From Chionis minor (taxonomy: Eukaryota; Chordata; Aves; Charadriiformes; Chionididae): 64,000 nt of DNA. The notes under the pieces are model-generated. The model saw only the letters and a list, made by a program, of their open reading frames with translations. It did no database searches and was not told where the DNA came from. Where the stretch lies: assembly GCA_013398295.1 (NCBI GenBank), contig VZSF01001358.1, forward strand, positions 120,939 to 184,938, in the 5' to 3' direction. Each line of letters opens with the position of its first letter. Position 1 is the stretch's first letter. A program made the translations under genes and the position numbers. Below, in pieces: positions 62,122-64,000 of this stretch.

Positions 62122-62440
62122 TTCACAGAATCACAGAATGTGAGGGGTCTTAAGGGACCTCTGGAGATCACCTGGTCCAACCCCCTGCCAGAGTAGGTCA
62201 CCTACAGCAGGGGGCACAGGATGGCATCCAGGCGGGTTGGGAATGTCTCCAGAGTGGGAGACTCCCCCACCTCTCTGGGCAGCCTGTGCCAGGGCTCTGC
62301 CACCCTCCAAGGAAAGAAGTTCCTCCTCATGTTCAGATGGAACTTCCTATGGTAAGTTTGTGCCCGTCACCTCTTGTCCTGTCACTGGGCACCACTGACA
62401 AAAGGCTGGCCCCCTCCTCCTGGCCCCCTCCCTTTAAGTA
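62122..62440 (-). mobile_element. CR1 LINE 3' fragment, minus strand
   Basis: Begins with reverse-complemented terminal repeats (TTCACAGAATCACAGAATG), continues with GGTCCAACCCCCTGCCAGAG and the reverse complement of the C-terminal ORF2 region, and stops near a CCCTCCCTTT stretch. Similar in layout to the + strand fragment at about 9140-9310, which appears to be of the same subfamily. Confidence 0.9.
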
Positions 62441-63479
62441 TTTGTATCAGGTACATGACTTTTGAATTTCAGTTGTTTAGTCCATAGCTATCATATTTTT
62501 TGAATGCATCTGATCCAATATGAGAAATTCTTGAAACCCAGGAGTCAGGATGTTTGTTTTAAATTTAGTTTAGTTTTAGTTATTGTCATGTTTTGGCTTT
62601 GGACATACTTGGCTAGCTACCTTGTGTTCTGCATAATGTCCTTGCTAACGGTACGTGTGTCTTTGATATCTGCCTTGGTGCCATTCTTTGCATCTTTTTC
62701 CTTTGTTGCCTGCAGAAGGTGCTGTTCTGTATAGGTGTGTTGAAGGCATGCGGTGGTAATGCTTTGGACACACGGGCAGGGAGAAAGCAGTTTCAGAAAT
62801 ACCTTATTATGTGGTATGTCTTGTAGTGTTGCACAGCTGCTCTACCTGTGCGTTGAGATCACCACCGCCTTCTGTTCAGTCTGAGAACTGGAAAAATGTG
62901 AACTGCCGAAGCATTGTGGCATTTGCTCCGAGGCTGTGTGTTCATTGTTTAGACACGGTAACTGATTCCAGAAGTCTTTCCTTCTCAGTGGGAAAAGATG
63001 AGCCCACGTCACTAAGCCATTTTGCTTCTCTTTGTATCTTCCCTTTCCACATAGTGGTTACCGTAAGGGGTGGGGAGAAGGCATGCAGGAGCACTCTCCC
63101 ATGTCCGTTTTCCCACCACACACTGCGGCATTTAATAAAACGAAAAACATATGGTCTGTAGATACAAGAAGTTTCAGAATGTTTAATACTTGGTGTTAGA
63201 TGTGTATCTTACCTTGCTGCTTTTTTCCCCTCCTGACAAAGTAAGAAATGTCTCCGTGGCTCGGCCTGGGGGTTCATCCTGTGCAGAGCTCTGTCTCCAG
63301 TAGTGGCCACAGGAGATGCATCTTTGAGAAAGCGTGTGCACCTGAGCACTTCTTGGTCCATTTATTTCCTCATCCGTGCACTGTGGCGTCCTGAGGTGTG
63401 TTATGACTGATGTTGTAGAGCATGGTTTTTTGCCCCATTTATTTTCCATGTATGGAGCTGTTGCCCATGAATTAGCCTG

Positions 63480-63930
63480 TTCTTTGTTTTTGAACCTCCT
63501 GGCAGTGCTTACTCTACCAGCCTCCTGTGGCAACAAGTTCCAGAAGTCTGCTAACTACTGGACCATTTTCTTTTAAAAAAAAGATCTTCTGTTACTGTCA
63601 GCCAGTGTTCCCTAGTTCCATTATTGCGGGGTTTGAAGAATAACAGTTCTCCAATATGTTATTCTACCACCTTGATGATTTTGCAGACCTTGATCCTGTC
63701 TGTCCTCAGTCTTCTCCTCTCCAGACTGAAAAGTCGAAGTATTTTTAGTCTTTTCTCAGAAGGCAGTTGTTCCATCCTTTTGATCCTCTTATGTGTTGTC
63801 TAATTTCATATTTCTTTTCTATGCGTGTTACCTTACATTTATCTATGATGAAGCTCCTCTGCTACCTTTGCCTGCTGTTCTACAGGGCTCTTCCAGAGTT
63901 CCTTGTTGTCAGCACAGCCTTGGATTTTCC
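63480..63930 (-). mobile_element. Ancient CR1/L3-like LINE remnant, minus strand
   Basis: The order of phrases (a TGTGGCAACAAGTTCCAGA block, then TTGATGATTTTGCAGACCTT, a CTCAGTCTTCTCCTCTCCAG block and CTGAAAAGTCGAAGTATTTT) matches the reverse complement of old CR1/L3-type 3' ends found across amniotes. Divergence is clearly higher than in the other CR1 copies, so this is an older insertion. Confidence 0.65.
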
Positions 63931-63947
63931 AGAACACTTAATCATAA

Positions 63948-64000
63948 CAAAATATAATATATATTATGTTTTATATTATATTATATATAATGTATAAAAT
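63948..64000. repeat. AT-rich simple repeat
   Basis: Alternating TATA/ATAT words run to the window edge. Its right boundary is not visible. Confidence 0.8.

Larger units (their letters stand above)
61538..64000 (+). other. BAZ2B: BAZ2B intron 11, incomplete at window edge
   Basis: No further BAZ2B exon (the next should begin EIARQAAQIK) is visible before 64000. The intron holds a minus-strand CR1 copy at 62122-62440, an older CR1/L3-like remnant at about 63480-63930, and an AT-repeat at the very end. Confidence 0.85.

Noticed and set aside
1..64000. tRNA, snRNA, CRISPR, operon or prophage features
   Set aside because: The sequence is vertebrate nuclear DNA; I saw no tRNA or snRNA box motifs and no regularly spaced repeats.

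Overview
This is vertebrate nuclear DNA, almost certainly from a bird. At least ten CR1 LINE fragments lie on both strands, introns are long and AT-rich, small CpG-rich patches occur, and an LTR fragment resembles a repeat I know from many avian genomes. All protein-coding sequence I can support belongs to one + strand gene, BAZ2B (bromodomain adjacent to zinc finger domain 2B). BAZ2B is a large chromatin reader and the accessory subunit of ISWI-type remodelers. The window holds the 5' part of the coding region: eleven exons between 21676 and 61537. Spliced at canonical GT/AG sites with matching phases, they give one continuous frame of 2506 nt (835 complete codons plus one base), about 40% of a protein of roughly 2,100 residues. 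The next exon, and the DDT, PHD and bromodomain exons, lie beyond the right edge.

Layout. Positions 1-21673 are non-coding: upstream flank or 5'-UTR introns. This part holds a 724-bp duplicated block either side of an N gap (533-2204), GC-rich patches near 4.0-4.4, 6.6-6.9 and 11.0-11.3 kb, CR1 copies at about 9.0 and 16.2 kb, and a good CpG island at 17341-17680. The first coding exon begins two bases after an acceptor at 21673, so at least one untranslated exon must lie upstream; I could not place it. Intron 1 (21830-37330) is 15.5 kb and carries several + strand CR1 copies. Exons 2 and 3 flank a visibly scrambled assembly patch (38108-38590). Intron 3 holds a 542-base N gap and an LTR fragment. 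Exons 4-7 encode the Ser/acidic-rich N-terminal half. Exons 8-11 encode the MBD-like (TAM) domain and two AT-hook-like motifs. The last 2.5 kb is intron with a CR1 copy and an older CR1/L3-like remnant.

I found no second gene, no RNA gene and no novel multi-gene system. The points most worth checking are: apparent absence of a coding exon present in human BAZ2B, with a possible six-base acceptor shift beside it; an Arg-to-Gly difference in the TAM exon; two assembly artefacts; the CpG island as a possible alternative promoter; an unexplained 224-codon antisense ORF in intron 1; and opposed CR1 copies flanking exons 8-10. Comparisons with human BAZ2B and repeat consensus sequences are from memory; no search was run.
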